From Pseudomonas sp. S04 (GTDB taxonomy: Bacteria; Pseudomonadota; Gammaproteobacteria; Pseudomonadales; Pseudomonadaceae), in the NCBI RefSeq assembly GCF_009834545.1, contig NZ_CP019427.1, positions 5,887,001 through 5,951,000 of the forward strand: a stretch of 64,000 nt of DNA, in the 5' to 3' direction. The stretch's first letter is position 1. Each line of letters begins with the position of its first letter. The position numbers and the translations under genes were made by a program. Under the pieces are notes generated by a model. The model was not told where the DNA came from. It ran no database searches and saw nothing but the letters and a program-made list of their open reading frames with translations. Below, piece after piece: positions 11,407 through 19,915 of the stretch.

Positions 11407-11506
11407 GAATGAATCTCAATTGGAAATACGAAGTTACATATTGTTCACTTCGAATGAGTTTCACTCAAGCTTTGTCGCGCTTTGGGCGTTTTATCCCGCG
11501 CAGAAA

Positions 11507-11535
11507 TGAAAAAGGCGACCCCTCGGGGTCGCCTT
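11507..11535 (-). terminator. Intrinsic terminator of the LysE-family gene
   Basis: On the minus strand an 11-bp-arm hairpin (AAGGCGACCCC / GGGGTCGCCTT, two-base loop) is followed by a T run. It lies 18 bp downstream of the LysE-family stop codon. Confidence 0.75.
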
Positions 11536-11552
11536 GCCGGGTGCCGGACGGC

Positions 11553-12185
11553 TTACACCACCGCTTTACGCAGAGTCGCCATAAACGCCGCAGCACCAAT
11601 GAACAAACCAGCAAAGGTACGGTTCATGCGTTTCTGTTGCTTGGGAGTACGCAGCAGGCGCAGCACCTTGGACGCGAGGCCCGTGTAGCCGGCCATCACC
11701 ACCAGGTCGACGCAGATCATCGTCGCCCCCAGGATCAGGTACTGCGCCACCAGCGGTGCGTGCGGGTCAATGAACTGTGGCAGTACCGCCAGCATGAACA
11801 CCAACGCCTTGGGATTGCTGACGTTCACCAGGAAACCGCGGAACATCAGGGCCAAGGGCTTGCCGATCGGGCGAACCGCCGCATCATCGTTCAGGTCGCT
11901 GGGCAGCGCTTGCCATTGCTTGACGGCGAGAAACACCAGGTAGGCAACACCAAACCACTTGATCACATAAAACGCAGTGGCCGACGTCGCGAGAATCGCC
12001 CCGACCCCGGCCGCGACGATTGCAATCTGCAAGGCCAGGCCCAGTTGCAGGCCCAGGGCGTTCCAGTAACCGCGCCAGAACCCGTAGCGCAAACCGCTGG
12101 ACATCGACGCGATGGCGCCGGCGCCCGGAGAAAGGCTGATCACCCAGCAGGCGGCAAAAAACGCCAGCCATGTTTCAAGCACCAT
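11553..12185 (-). CDS. LysE/RhtB family amino acid exporter
   Basis: A 210-residue inner-membrane protein with about six spans, of the LysE/RhtB family that exports amino acids or homoserine lactone-like compounds. The N-terminus contains SLSPGAGAIASMSSGLRYGFWRG, the classic PGP-type loop of the family, and later FLVNVSNPKALVFMLAVLPQF is the conserved NPK block. The gene is monocistronic, ending at its own terminator. The substrate cannot be deduced. Confidence 0.9.
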   Translation of the reverse strand: MVLETWLAFFAACWVISLSPGAGAIASMSSGLRYGFWRGYWNALGLQLGLALQIAIVAAGVGAILATSATAFYVIKWFGVAYLVFLAVKQWQALPSDLNDDAAVRPIGKPLALMFRGFLVNVSNPKALVFMLAVLPQFIDPHAPLVAQYLILGATMICVDLVVMAGYTGLASKVLRLLRTPKQQKRMNRTFAGLFIGAAAFMATLRKAVV

Positions 12186-12292
12186 CGCACACCTCGACTC
12201 AAGCTTCTTGTCAGGCGTCTAAGCTAATGCGCCAGCCGGCGAATGACTATCGATTTTTTGCAGGAAGTGGCCGCTGCCGACCAGCGTGTCGG

Positions 12293-12874
12293 CTATTTTT
12301 CAAAGCCACTGGAAGGCAGTACGTCGCTACCGCGCCAGCGGCGCACCGAGCGCTGGAAGAACAGGCTGTTGGGCACTTGCACCATGGCGCTACCGGTGCC
12401 CAGTTCCTCGGCCTCGATCAACGTGGTGTACAGCAGGTTGATCGCCACCACTCGACCCTTGACGCCGGGCTTGTCGGTGGTGTCCACCAACTCGACCACA
12501 TCCCCCAGGCGAAACGGCCCGACGGTGAAGATCAGAATCGCGCAGAGCAGGTTCGACAGCACACTCCACATGGCGAAGAACGCCACCGCGGCGACCGCGA
12601 CAAAGCCGGATAGCGCGGTCCACAGCACCGTGGCGGAAACCCCCAGGCGCTCGAGGACAAAGATCAGCGCACTGCCCATGATCAGCCAACGCAGGCCGCC
12701 GCGCAGCGGCATCAGCAACTGCGGCGGAAACGGGTAACGCTCACCCAGACGAGTCAGGCCTTTCGCCACGAAGCGCTGCGTCAGGTAACCCGCCAACAGG
12801 ATCAGCAGGATCTGCACGCCGAGCCAGATCGGCTCGACCCACACGGCCGGCAATGGCAGCTTGAAGGCTTCCAT
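12293..12874 (-). CDS. Small MscS-type mechanosensitive channel
   Basis: A short protein of about 193 residues with three or four hydrophobic segments followed by the MscS pore-lining and beta-domain region (LSNLLCAILIFTVGPFRLGDVVEL, then VQVPNSLFFQ near the end). It stops right after the beta domain and lacks the C-terminal alpha/beta cage of full MscS. The ATG at 12874 overlaps the ABC-F stop codon as TGATG, which suggests translational coupling. A GTG at 12877 in the same frame is an alternative start with better spacing from GGAG. Confidence 0.85.
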   Translation of the reverse strand: MEAFKLPLPAVWVEPIWLGVQILLILLAGYLTQRFVAKGLTRLGERYPFPPQLLMPLRGGLRWLIMGSALIFVLERLGVSATVLWTALSGFVAVAAVAFFAMWSVLSNLLCAILIFTVGPFRLGDVVELVDTTDKPGVKGRVVAINLLYTTLIEAEELGTGSAMVQVPNSLFFQRSVRRWRGSDVLPSSGFEK

Positions 12875-14784
12875 CACGACAACGCCTCCAGCTCCGCCTG
12901 CATGCCTTCCAGCAGTTCCAGGGCTTGCATCCAGGCTTCTTCAAGCTCGGCTTCACGGACTTTCAATTTGGCCTGCTCGGCCAGCAAGTCACGCAATTCG
13001 TTCTTGCGCGCCGGCTCGTAGATATCGCTGTCGCCCAGACTGGTGTCAACCTTGGCCAGTTTCTCGTGCAGCTTGCCCAGCTCGGCTTCCAGCTTGTCGG
13101 CTTCGCGCTTGTGCGGTGCCAGTTGCTGGCGCAACGCCGCGGCTGCCTGGCGCTGGGCCTTCTTGTCGGTCTTGTCCGGGTTGACCGGGGTGTTGCTCAC
13201 CGGCGCGTTGCGCTGGCGATACTCGACCAGCCAGCGGGCGTAGTCTTCCAGGTCGCCGTCGAACTCCTCGACCTTGCCATCGGCCACCAGGAAAAAGTTG
13301 TCGGTGGTGCTTTTGAGCAAGTGACGGTCGTGGGAGACCACCAGTACCGCACCACTGAATTCCTGCAGGGCCATGGTCAGCGCCAGGCGCATTTCCAGGT
13401 CCAGGTGGTTGGTCGGTTCGTCGAGCAGCAGCAGGTTCGGCCGCTCCCAGGCGATCAGGGCCAGCGCCAGGCGAGCTTTTTCGCCGCCGGAGAAGTTCAG
13501 CACCGGCTCGTCGATCCGTGCACCACGGAAGTCGAAGCCGCCGAGGAAATCGCGCAGGGTCTGCTCGCGCTCGGTTGGCGCCAGGCGCTGCAAGTGCAGC
13601 AACGGGCTGGCCTTGGCATCCAGCGAGTCCAGTTGGTGCTGGGCAAAGTAACCCACCACCGTGTTCTCGCCACGGGTCAGGCGGCCTGCCAGCGGCTCGA
13701 GCTCACCGGCTAGGTTCTTGATCAGGGTCGACTTGCCCGCACCGTTGGGGCCGAGCAGGCCGATCCGGGCGCCGGGGGTCAGTTGCAGCTTGACCTTCTC
13801 CAGGATGGTCTTGTCGCCATACCCCAGGCGGGCGTCGGACAGGTCGATCAGTGGGCTGGAGATCTTTGTCGACTCGCGGAACACGAAGTCGAACGGCGAA
13901 TCGACGTGGGCCGCGGACAACTCCTCCATCCGCTCCAGCGCCTTGATCCGGCTCTGGGCCTGGCGGGCCTTGGTGGCCTGGGCCTTGAAACGGGCGATGT
14001 AGCTTTCCATGTGCGCCCGCTGAGCCTGCTGCTTCTCGTAGGCCTGTTGCTGCTGCGCCAGACGTTCGGCACGGGCCCGTTCGAACGCCGTGTAGCCACC
14101 GCGGTACAGGGTGATCTTGCGCTGATCGACGTGGGCCACGTGATCGACCACCGCATCGAGGAAGTCACGGTCGTGGGAAATCAGCAGCAGGGTGCCGGGG
14201 TAGCTCTTTAGCCACTCTTCGAGCCAGATGATGGCGTCGAGGTCCAAGTGGTTGGTCGGCTCATCGAGCAGCAACAGGTCCGATGGACACATCAATGCCT
14301 GCGCCAGGTTCAGACGCATCCGCCAGCCACCGGAGAAATCTCCGACCTGACGGTCCATCTGCTCGTTGGTGAACCCCAACCCGGCGAGCAATTTGCGTGC
14401 ACGGGCGTCGGCGGTATAGCCGTCGGCGCTATCGAGTTCCGAATGCAGGCGCGCCAGGGCGGCACCATCATGGGCCGCTTCGGCTGTCGCCAGGTCGCGC
14501 TGGACCTCGCGCAGGCGCAGGTCGCCATCGAGCACGTAGTCGACCGCCAGGCGTTCGAGCGTCTCGATTTCCTGGCGCATGTGGGCGATACGCCAATCGG
14601 CCGGCAGGAAGCAGTCACCCGAATCCGGGTGCAGCTCGCCCCGGATCAAGGCGAACAGGCTCGATTTGCCGGCGCCGTTGGCACCGATGAGGCCGGCTTT
14701 GTGGCCGGCGTGCAGGGTCAGCTCGGCGTCTTCTAGCAGACGTTGCGGGCCACGCTGTAAAGTCAGGTTCTGAAGTCGAATCAT
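12874..14784 (-). CDS. ABC-F family ATPase (YheS-like)
   Basis: A 636-residue soluble protein with two ABC ATPase domains and no membrane domain, as in ABC-F translation factors that act at the ribosomal E site. The first domain has GANGAGKS at residues 34-41, a SGGWRMRL signature and LLLLDEPTNHLDLD. The second repeats GPNGAGKSTL, FSGGEKARLAL and LLLLDEPTNHLDLE. A charged linker between them carries the ARF-type motif region. The C-terminus is a coiled coil rich in E, K and A. The start at ATG 14784 gives the family N-terminus MIRLQNLTLQRGPQRLL; a TTG further upstream is unlikely. Confidence 0.92.
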   Translation of the reverse strand: MIRLQNLTLQRGPQRLLEDAELTLHAGHKAGLIGANGAGKSSLFALIRGELHPDSGDCFLPADWRIAHMRQEIETLERLAVDYVLDGDLRLREVQRDLATAEAAHDGAALARLHSELDSADGYTADARARKLLAGLGFTNEQMDRQVGDFSGGWRMRLNLAQALMCPSDLLLLDEPTNHLDLDAIIWLEEWLKSYPGTLLLISHDRDFLDAVVDHVAHVDQRKITLYRGGYTAFERARAERLAQQQQAYEKQQAQRAHMESYIARFKAQATKARQAQSRIKALERMEELSAAHVDSPFDFVFRESTKISSPLIDLSDARLGYGDKTILEKVKLQLTPGARIGLLGPNGAGKSTLIKNLAGELEPLAGRLTRGENTVVGYFAQHQLDSLDAKASPLLHLQRLAPTEREQTLRDFLGGFDFRGARIDEPVLNFSGGEKARLALALIAWERPNLLLLDEPTNHLDLEMRLALTMALQEFSGAVLVVSHDRHLLKSTTDNFFLVADGKVEEFDGDLEDYARWLVEYRQRNAPVSNTPVNPDKTDKKAQRQAAAALRQQLAPHKREADKLEAELGKLHEKLAKVDTSLGDSDIYEPARKNELRDLLAEQAKLKVREAELEEAWMQALELLEGMQAELEALS

Positions 14785-14834
14785 AATGGCGGCGGAGTCT
14801 ACCAGCTTCGCTCGCAACTAGCGCGAGTAGCACT

Positions 14835-15299
14835 ATGTCCTCTGACCTGTGGAGCTTTTCCCTCGACACCTATGCACGACCTGGCGTGGAGGACGCGTGC
14901 CTGCGATTGCAAGGCGCCGGGGCCAATGTCTGCCTGCTGCTCTGCGCGGCCTGGCTCGGTGCACGGGGTGTCGCCTGCACCCGCCAACGCCTTCTAGACC
15001 TTCAGCAAGTCGCCTTGCCCTGGTCCCGCGACGTGGTGGAGCCCCTCCGGCAATTGCGCACGTCATGGAAAACTGCCGCGGCAGCTGACCCACAGCTCGC
15101 GACTCTGCGCGCGCAGGTCAAGGCACTGGAGCTTGCAGCCGAGCGGCAACTGTTGGGGCGTCTGGAAAGTTCGGCACAGGACTGGCCGGCAGCTCAAGCG
15201 AACGACTTGGCCGCGTGGCTGGAAGGATTGGCGACGGACGCCGCCAACCTTGATCGCGACGCGCTGCAGCAGCTGCGCGTCGCGTTGACCTCGGCTTAG
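14835..15299 (+). CDS. TIGR02444 family protein
   Basis: A 154-residue helical protein matching the TIGR02444 (DUF2390) family: SLWSFSLD-type N-terminus here as DLWSFSLDTYARPGVEDACL, followed by the cysteine-containing NVCLLLCAAWLGARGV. Its function is unknown. It diverges from the ABC-F gene, with starts 51 bp apart, and its last four bases overlap the 3' end of the convergent algP. Confidence 0.85.
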   Translation: MSSDLWSFSLDTYARPGVEDACLRLQGAGANVCLLLCAAWLGARGVACTRQRLLDLQQVALPWSRDVVEPLRQLRTSWKTAAAADPQLATLRAQVKALELAAERQLLGRLESSAQDWPAAQANDLAAWLEGLATDAANLDRDALQQLRVALTSA

Positions 15300-16330
15300 G
15301 AAGCGCTGGTCGGGGTGTTGGTGGTGCTGTTGGTGGCGGCTGGCGCGGTGCTGGTCACTGCGACCGGCGCTGACGCTGGCGCAGCGGCTGGCGTGGGGGT
15401 CGCCGGTTTGGCAGCCACGGCAGCGGTGGCAGGCTTGGCAGCAGCCGGTTTCGCGGCCACCGGCTTTTTCACCGCAGGCTTGGCGGCGGGCTTGGCCGCT
15501 ACTGGCTTGGTTGCAGGTTTTGCTGCTGGCTTGGCAGGTGCCTTGGCAGCAGGCTTGGCGGCTGGTTTAGCAGCCGGCTTGACCGCTGGTTTAGCGGCAA
15601 CCGGTTTGGCTGCTGGCTTGACGGCCGGTTTCGCGGCAGCGGTTTTCGCTACTGGCTTGGCGGCCGGTTTTGCGGCGGCGGTTTTCGCGGCAGGCTTGGC
15701 GGCGGCTGGTTTTGCCACTGGCTTGGCTGCTGGTTTGGCCGCAGCAGTTTTCGCCACTGGCTTGGCCGCTGGTTTGGCTGCAGCGGTTTTTGCCACTGGC
15801 TTGGCCGCTGGTTTGGCGGCTGCAGTTTTAGCCGGGGTCTTGGCTGCAGGCTTGGCCACAGTTTTAGCTGGAGCCTTGGTCGCTGCCGGTTTGGCCGCAG
15901 GTTTTTTTGCCGCCGGTGCTGGCTTGGCCGAACGCTGGGTCAAGACCTTGCCAACGGCCTCTTTCACCCGGCCTACACCCTGGGCCAGTTTCAGGCTTTC
16001 CTGGGCATCGCGTTTGAGATTGAGGATGTAGTTGCGCGTCTCGGATTGACGGTCCTTGAGCGCGTCGAGCAGGTCTTCAAGTTCCTTGACCGCACCCTTG
16101 GCCTTGGCCTGTGCCTTGGACTTGCCGGCCGCCGCAGCGTCCTGCAATTTGGTGCGCGATTTGTGCAGTTTTTCCTGAGCTTTTCCGCGTTGCTTTTCCA
16201 GCTTGGCGAGCAGTTTTTCAGCATCAGCCAAGGCTTGTGAACAAGCATTTTCCAAATGTTCGAGCAGGCTGCCCGAAAGCTGTTGGAGTAAGTGCAACGG
16301 AGTATTTACAGGCTTCTTATTGGCCGACAT
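15296..16330 (-). CDS. algP: AlgP, histone H1-like alginate regulatory protein
   Basis: A 344-residue protein. Residues 1-130 form a helical, coiled-coil-rich domain (MSANKKPVNTPLHLLQQLSG onward). Residues 135-310 are a lysine/alanine/proline repeat domain built of KPAAK-like units, resembling the eukaryotic histone H1 tail, and likely bind DNA. In P. aeruginosa AlgP (AlgR3) affects alginate gene expression. GGAGGTAACCC precedes the ATG. The order algP, FKBP isomerase, algQ is that of P. aeruginosa. Repeat count varies among strains, so the C-terminal length should be treated as strain-specific. Confidence 0.95.
   Translation of the reverse strand: MSANKKPVNTPLHLLQQLSGSLLEHLENACSQALADAEKLLAKLEKQRGKAQEKLHKSRTKLQDAAAAGKSKAQAKAKGAVKELEDLLDALKDRQSETRNYILNLKRDAQESLKLAQGVGRVKEAVGKVLTQRSAKPAPAAKKPAAKPAATKAPAKTVAKPAAKTPAKTAAAKPAAKPVAKTAAAKPAAKPVAKTAAAKPAAKPVAKPAAAKPAAKTAAAKPAAKPVAKTAAAKPAVKPAAKPVAAKPAVKPAAKPAAKPAAKAPAKPAAKPATKPVAAKPAAKPAVKKPVAAKPAAAKPATAAVAAKPATPTPAAAPASAPVAVTSTAPAATNSTTNTPTSAS
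15401..15928 (-). repeat. Tandem KPAAK-type coding repeats in algP
   Basis: About 530 bp of low-complexity DNA encoding alanine, lysine, proline, valine and threonine only. Within it a 13-residue unit, KTAAAKPAAKPVA, occurs three times in a row (residues 168-206, DNA 15713-15829, 39-bp period) and again after a short interruption. Codon usage differs between copies, so the DNA repeat is less perfect than the protein repeat. Confidence 0.9.
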
Positions 16331-16522
16331 GGGTTACCTCCTGGCTGACGTGAGTGCGGCTCATACTAGACCTCTGCTGCTACCGCCGCTAGGGCATGTT
16401 GACAGTATCGATTGCCGTGGGTTGCACGGAACTGAAAATGTTCCGCCTGCACCTCAAAGCAGTTCACCGACCGAGGCATTCTCACTGGCATAATCCTGCG
16501 CATTCCACGCTGGAGAATGCTC

Positions 16523-17188
16523 ATGTCGCGTCTGCTTTTTTTACCCCTGTGCCTGATTTTTTCAATGGCGCAGGCTGCTGAAAAAAAACCTGGGGATGAG
16601 GCTCATGATCTCGCCTACAGCCTCGGTGCGAGCCTGGGTGAACGCCTGCGCCAGGAGGCTCCCGACCTGCAGATCCAGGCACTGATCGAAGGTTTGCAAC
16701 AGGCCTATCAAGGCAAGCCGCTGGCGCTCGACGACCAGCAGATCGAGCGGATCCTGACCGAGCACGAAGCACGGATGAGCGAGCAGCCAGGCGTACCGCA
16801 AAGTGAAGTTGCCCTGCAAACGGAGCAGCGTTTTCTGGCTAGCGAAAAGTCCCGCCCGGGCGTGCGCGAACTGGCGGACGGCATTCTGCTGACCGAGCAA
16901 GTTGCCGGCAGCGGCGCCAAGGCCGGTCCCCATGGCAAGGTCCAGGTTCGCTACGTTGGCAGGCTACCCGACGGCACGGTGTTCGATCAGAACGAGCAGC
17001 CACAATGGTTCAGTCTCGACAGCGTGATTCATGGTTGGCGCACCGCCCTGCAGCAAATGCCGGTGGGGGCAAAATGGCGCCTGGTGATTCCTTCGGTGCA
17101 GGCCTATGGTGCCGACGGCGCCGCAGACCTGATCGCCCCGTTTACACCCTTGGTATTTGAAGTGGAGCTGCTCGGCGTCTCCGGCTGA
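16523..17188 (+). CDS. FKBP-type peptidyl-prolyl cis-trans isomerase, exported
   Basis: A 221-residue Mip/FklB-like isomerase. Residues 1-18 are a signal peptide ending SMAQA. An N-terminal helical dimerisation domain (HDLAYSLGASLGERLRQ) leads to the FKBP domain from about residue 110, with VQVRYVGRLPDGTVFDQ, WRTALQQMPVGAKWRLVIPS and YG at the canonical places. The start at 16523 is chosen because GGAG at 16512-16515 is seven bases away; the ATG at 16517 is too close to it. It sits between algQ and algP, an order also found in P. aeruginosa. Confidence 0.92.
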   Translation: MSRLLFLPLCLIFSMAQAAEKKPGDEAHDLAYSLGASLGERLRQEAPDLQIQALIEGLQQAYQGKPLALDDQQIERILTEHEARMSEQPGVPQSEVALQTEQRFLASEKSRPGVRELADGILLTEQVAGSGAKAGPHGKVQVRYVGRLPDGTVFDQNEQPQWFSLDSVIHGWRTALQQMPVGAKWRLVIPSVQAYGADGAADLIAPFTPLVFEVELLGVSG

Positions 17189-17205
17189 TCAATCCGCGAA
17201 AACGC

Positions 17206-17232
17206 AAAACGGCGCGCCATGCGCACCGTTTT
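17206..17232. terminator. Bidirectional terminator between FKBP gene and algQ
   Basis: An inverted repeat AAAACGG-c-GCGC / GCGC-a-CCGTTTT with a three-base loop and one mismatch, between two convergent stops. The outer A and T runs make it a plausible weak terminator in both directions. Confidence 0.6.
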
Positions 17233-17255
17233 GGAGGTTACCAACCGCTCAAGGT

Positions 17256-17714
17256 TCAGGCTTGTGCCGGAGCCTCTTCCTTGTGGGCGGTGTGCAGCAC
17301 TTCGATCAGGCAGTCTTCCAGTTCGAAGCGCTCGTGGAGCAAGCCACCCAGCTCCTTGAACTTCTCGGCAACACACTTGCCGGCATCGCACAGATCATTG
17401 AACGCCAGCAGCTTTTCAGTGATGACGTCGATGCGTGGGTAGAGGGTTTCAGCCAACTCCAGACCGCGCTTGTCGCCAAACGCCTTGGCCTCGCCGGTGA
17501 GCTGTTCGTAGATCTCGAAATGGCCGGCAGAGACGTAGTCGACCAGGACCCCGCAGAACTCCTGTAAAGGCTGTCGATTGTCGCCCAGCGCCTCGGGCTT
17601 GGCACCGAGAGCATCATAGGCCCGAACCAGCTCGTGACGCTCCTGCAACCAGCGATCGATCAGCAGGTGCACTCCACCCCAGCGTTCCTGAGCATTCTGA
17701 CAACTTTCGAGCAT
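17256..17714 (-). CDS. algQ: AlgQ, Rsd-type anti-sigma-70 factor
   Basis: A 152-residue helical protein of the Rsd/AlgQ family, which binds region 4 of sigma-70 and so shifts RNA polymerase toward alternative sigma factors; in P. aeruginosa it influences alginate, siderophore and virulence genes. The N-terminus [20 protein letters not shown] and the central [22 protein letters not shown] are strongly family-typical. The gene follows the dsbB-like gene on the same strand after 177 bp and precedes algP beyond the FKBP gene. Confidence 0.95.
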   Translation of the reverse strand: MLESCQNAQERWGGVHLLIDRWLQERHELVRAYDALGAKPEALGDNRQPLQEFCGVLVDYVSAGHFEIYEQLTGEAKAFGDKRGLELAETLYPRIDVITEKLLAFNDLCDAGKCVAEKFKELGGLLHERFELEDCLIEVLHTAHKEEAPAQA

Positions 17715-17891
17715 GGTGATCTCTCTTCCCTTTTGGGTAATGCCACCCGCGCTGGCCGCAAGACTTGAGGATCAAGGTTCGGCCAGGCAAGGCACCATCG
17801 AGCAACATGAATCCAATGACGCGTGCGGGCCAGATTATGCTCGCACGCCAACTGCTTCAAGGTACGCAGGAGATAAAGTTCATACAAGTGT

Positions 17892-18443
17892 TTAATCCGT
17901 TGTCCAGCCCGGGTGCGACGACTCGCCGCTGGACGGTCGCTGACAGGCATACCAGACCAGGCGGAGGGTTTGGTACGCGGCGAGAATCAGCACCGCGAAA
18001 AAAAACATCAAGCTCCACTCGGCGATGCTCAGGCCGAACAGCGACCAGGAAATATGCGCACAATCGACAGTGCCATCGAACATTCGCTTGAGCAGGCACA
18101 ACAACGGAGTGTCGGGTGAATAGCCCAGGGCTTCTGGCGCACAGGCCACCAATTGCTTGACCGGGTCACTTTGCAACAGCACCTGGCGCCACGCAATGGC
18201 CGTGCCCGCGCCGGCACAGGTCAGGCCCGCCAGCCAGTACACGACGCTGCCCAGGCGCTGAGGGCCGTGCAAAGCAGCACTCATGCAGACCAGCGTGAAC
18301 AGCAGCAGACAGACCCGCTGCAGCATGCACAGGCCACAAGGCTCGAGCCCGATGGCGTACTCCAGATAATACGAAGCGCCCAAGGCCATGGCGCCAGCAA
18401 GGAACGCCATGAAGAACAAGGAGCGTGAGCAGGCCAAAGACAT
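17892..18443 (-). CDS. Disulfide bond formation protein B family (DsbB/DsbH-like)
   Basis: A 183-residue inner-membrane protein with four spans that reoxidises a periplasmic thiol oxidase such as DsbA and passes electrons to ubiquinone. The first redox pair is C36-G-L-C39 in the first periplasmic loop. The second loop has C101 and C128 as the likely second pair, with an additional C116. Pseudomonads carry more than one DsbB paralogue; this copy lies next to the hem and alg genes as in P. aeruginosa (dsbH). Assignment of the paralogue rests on position. Confidence 0.9.
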   Translation of the reverse strand: MSLACSRSLFFMAFLAGAMALGASYYLEYAIGLEPCGLCMLQRVCLLLFTLVCMSAALHGPQRLGSVVYWLAGLTCAGAGTAIAWRQVLLQSDPVKQLVACAPEALGYSPDTPLLCLLKRMFDGTVDCAHISWSLFGLSIAEWSLMFFFAVLILAAYQTLRLVWYACQRPSSGESSHPGWTTD

Positions 18444-18676
18444 GGCTTATCCGTAGAAGAAGGGACAGGCCATTACGGTAGAGGAAAGCGCTGAGGCCTT
18501 TCAAGGCGGGGGGGGCGTGGAGACTTCGACAAGAACGTAGGGAAATGCCAACAGCCGCAGCAGGACTCCATGTAGCCCACTGTAAGACTGCGCCTACAGC
18601 GCGAAGATCGAGGTGTAATCCGGCCTTCGTGACACGGCAGGTCCGCCCCTTTTGGACGGCCCTGCCTGACTCCATC

Positions 18677-19915
18677 CTACGCGCGAACGGGAACCGGTAA
18701 CGGTGAAGCCAACAGGCGCTCATCCAGCAGCCCCAGCCCTTCCTGGAAGAGTTGATTGCTGCGGTCGGTATCACCCAGTTGAGCCAACAGCCGCGCCAGC
18801 TCGGCACAGGCTTCCGGATTGCGCTGCAGACACAGGCTGCTCTCCAGATAGTCTCGCGCCTTGCCCCACAGGCTGGTCTGCAGACACAGGCGGCCGAGAG
18901 TCAGCAACAGGCTCGGATCGTCGGGGTGCTGCTTCAGCCAACCCTCGGCAGTCTGCAACTGGCGCGCCGGATCACTACCGCGCAACAACCCATACAGGCG
19001 CGCCAGGTGGCTGTCGTATTGACGTTTGAGGGCTGCCCGCAGGACCTCTTCGGCTTCGACCTCGGCGCCCAGCTGACGCAACTGCTCGGCATAGGCCAGC
19101 ACCAGTTGTGGTTCCTGGCGTTGGGCCGAAGTCAGTTGCTGCCAGGCGCGATTGAGCGATTGCAAGCCCACGGCCCCACCCTCTTCCTGGCGCGCCGCCA
19201 GGGTCAGGTTTTCACCCCAGGCCCGCCGCTCCAGCTCAGCCAGTTCACTGGCCGGCAAGACCTTGTCCTTGCGCAGCTCGGGCAACAGGCGGATCACCGA
19301 GGACCAGTCGCCACGTTGCTGATGCAGGCGCTGCAATTGGCGCAACACTTGAACACTGTGGGGATGACGTTCGTGCATGGCCAGCAGCGTGGCCATGGCG
19401 CCGTCGGTATCGCCACGGTCGGTCTGCAATTGCGCGTGGCTCAGGGCAATCGCCAACTCGGCCTGGGGCTGGCGCTCCAGGGCGCGCTCCAGCAGGTTGT
19501 CGCTTTCTTCATAGCGCCCCAGCTCATTGGCTGCCCGGGCAGCACCCAGGTAGTAGAGCAGCGGCTGGCGCTCGGCTTCGGCGGCCCGCTGCAGGTGGCG
19601 TTGGGCGCTCGCCCAGCGGCCTTCGGCGAGATCCAGCTGACCGTGTTCGATCGCCACCTGAACCCGCCGACTGCGGTTGCGGTTCGACCAGGGGTTGACT
19701 ACACCGCTGGAGACCGCCACCAACTCGACCAGGGCCTTGATCCCCCACAGCACCAGCCAGATCAGCGCGACCAGCAGCAAGGTCGCCCACAGGCTCGACT
19801 CATAACGGAAGGTCTTGTAGGCGATCAGTACGTATCCTGAGTGCTGGGCAATCGCCAGCCCCAAAGCGCCAGCGGCGGCGATCACCAGGAACACAATCAC
19901 ATAGAGACGTTTCAT
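18677..19915 (-). CDS. hemY: HemY, TPR-containing heme biosynthesis-associated protein
   Basis: A 412-residue membrane-anchored protein. Two hydrophobic spans lie at residues 3-28 and 42-65, followed by TPR-like helices (LYYLGAARAANELGRYEESDNLLERAL and similar) to the end. HemY of gamma-proteobacteria is encoded with hemC, hemD and hemX and has no known catalytic role; it should not be confused with the Bacillus oxidase of the same name. Its ATG overlaps the end of hemX by four bases, so the two are translationally coupled. The gene ends the operon. Confidence 0.92.
   Translation of the reverse strand: MKRLYVIVFLVIAAAGALGLAIAQHSGYVLIAYKTFRYESSLWATLLLVALIWLVLWGIKALVELVAVSSGVVNPWSNRNRSRRVQVAIEHGQLDLAEGRWASAQRHLQRAAEAERQPLLYYLGAARAANELGRYEESDNLLERALERQPQAELAIALSHAQLQTDRGDTDGAMATLLAMHERHPHSVQVLRQLQRLHQQRGDWSSVIRLLPELRKDKVLPASELAELERRAWGENLTLAARQEEGGAVGLQSLNRAWQQLTSAQRQEPQLVLAYAEQLRQLGAEVEAEEVLRAALKRQYDSHLARLYGLLRGSDPARQLQTAEGWLKQHPDDPSLLLTLGRLCLQTSLWGKARDYLESSLCLQRNPEACAELARLLAQLGDTDRSNQLFQEGLGLLDERLLASPLPVPVRA

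Noticed and set aside
11401..11470. Possible Fur box upstream of the cytochrome c-FTR1 gene
   Set aside because: AT-rich sequence with TGAGATTCATTCA resembles half of a Fur site, but the second half is missing.
15315..16031. 238-codon plus-strand frame opposite the algP repeats
   Set aside because: It is the A, G, L and V-rich antisense of the repeat region and looks like a membrane protein only because of its composition.
18636..18667. Imperfect hairpin downstream of hemY
   Set aside because: GGCAGG/CCTGCC arms with two mismatches and no T run; too weak to call a terminator.
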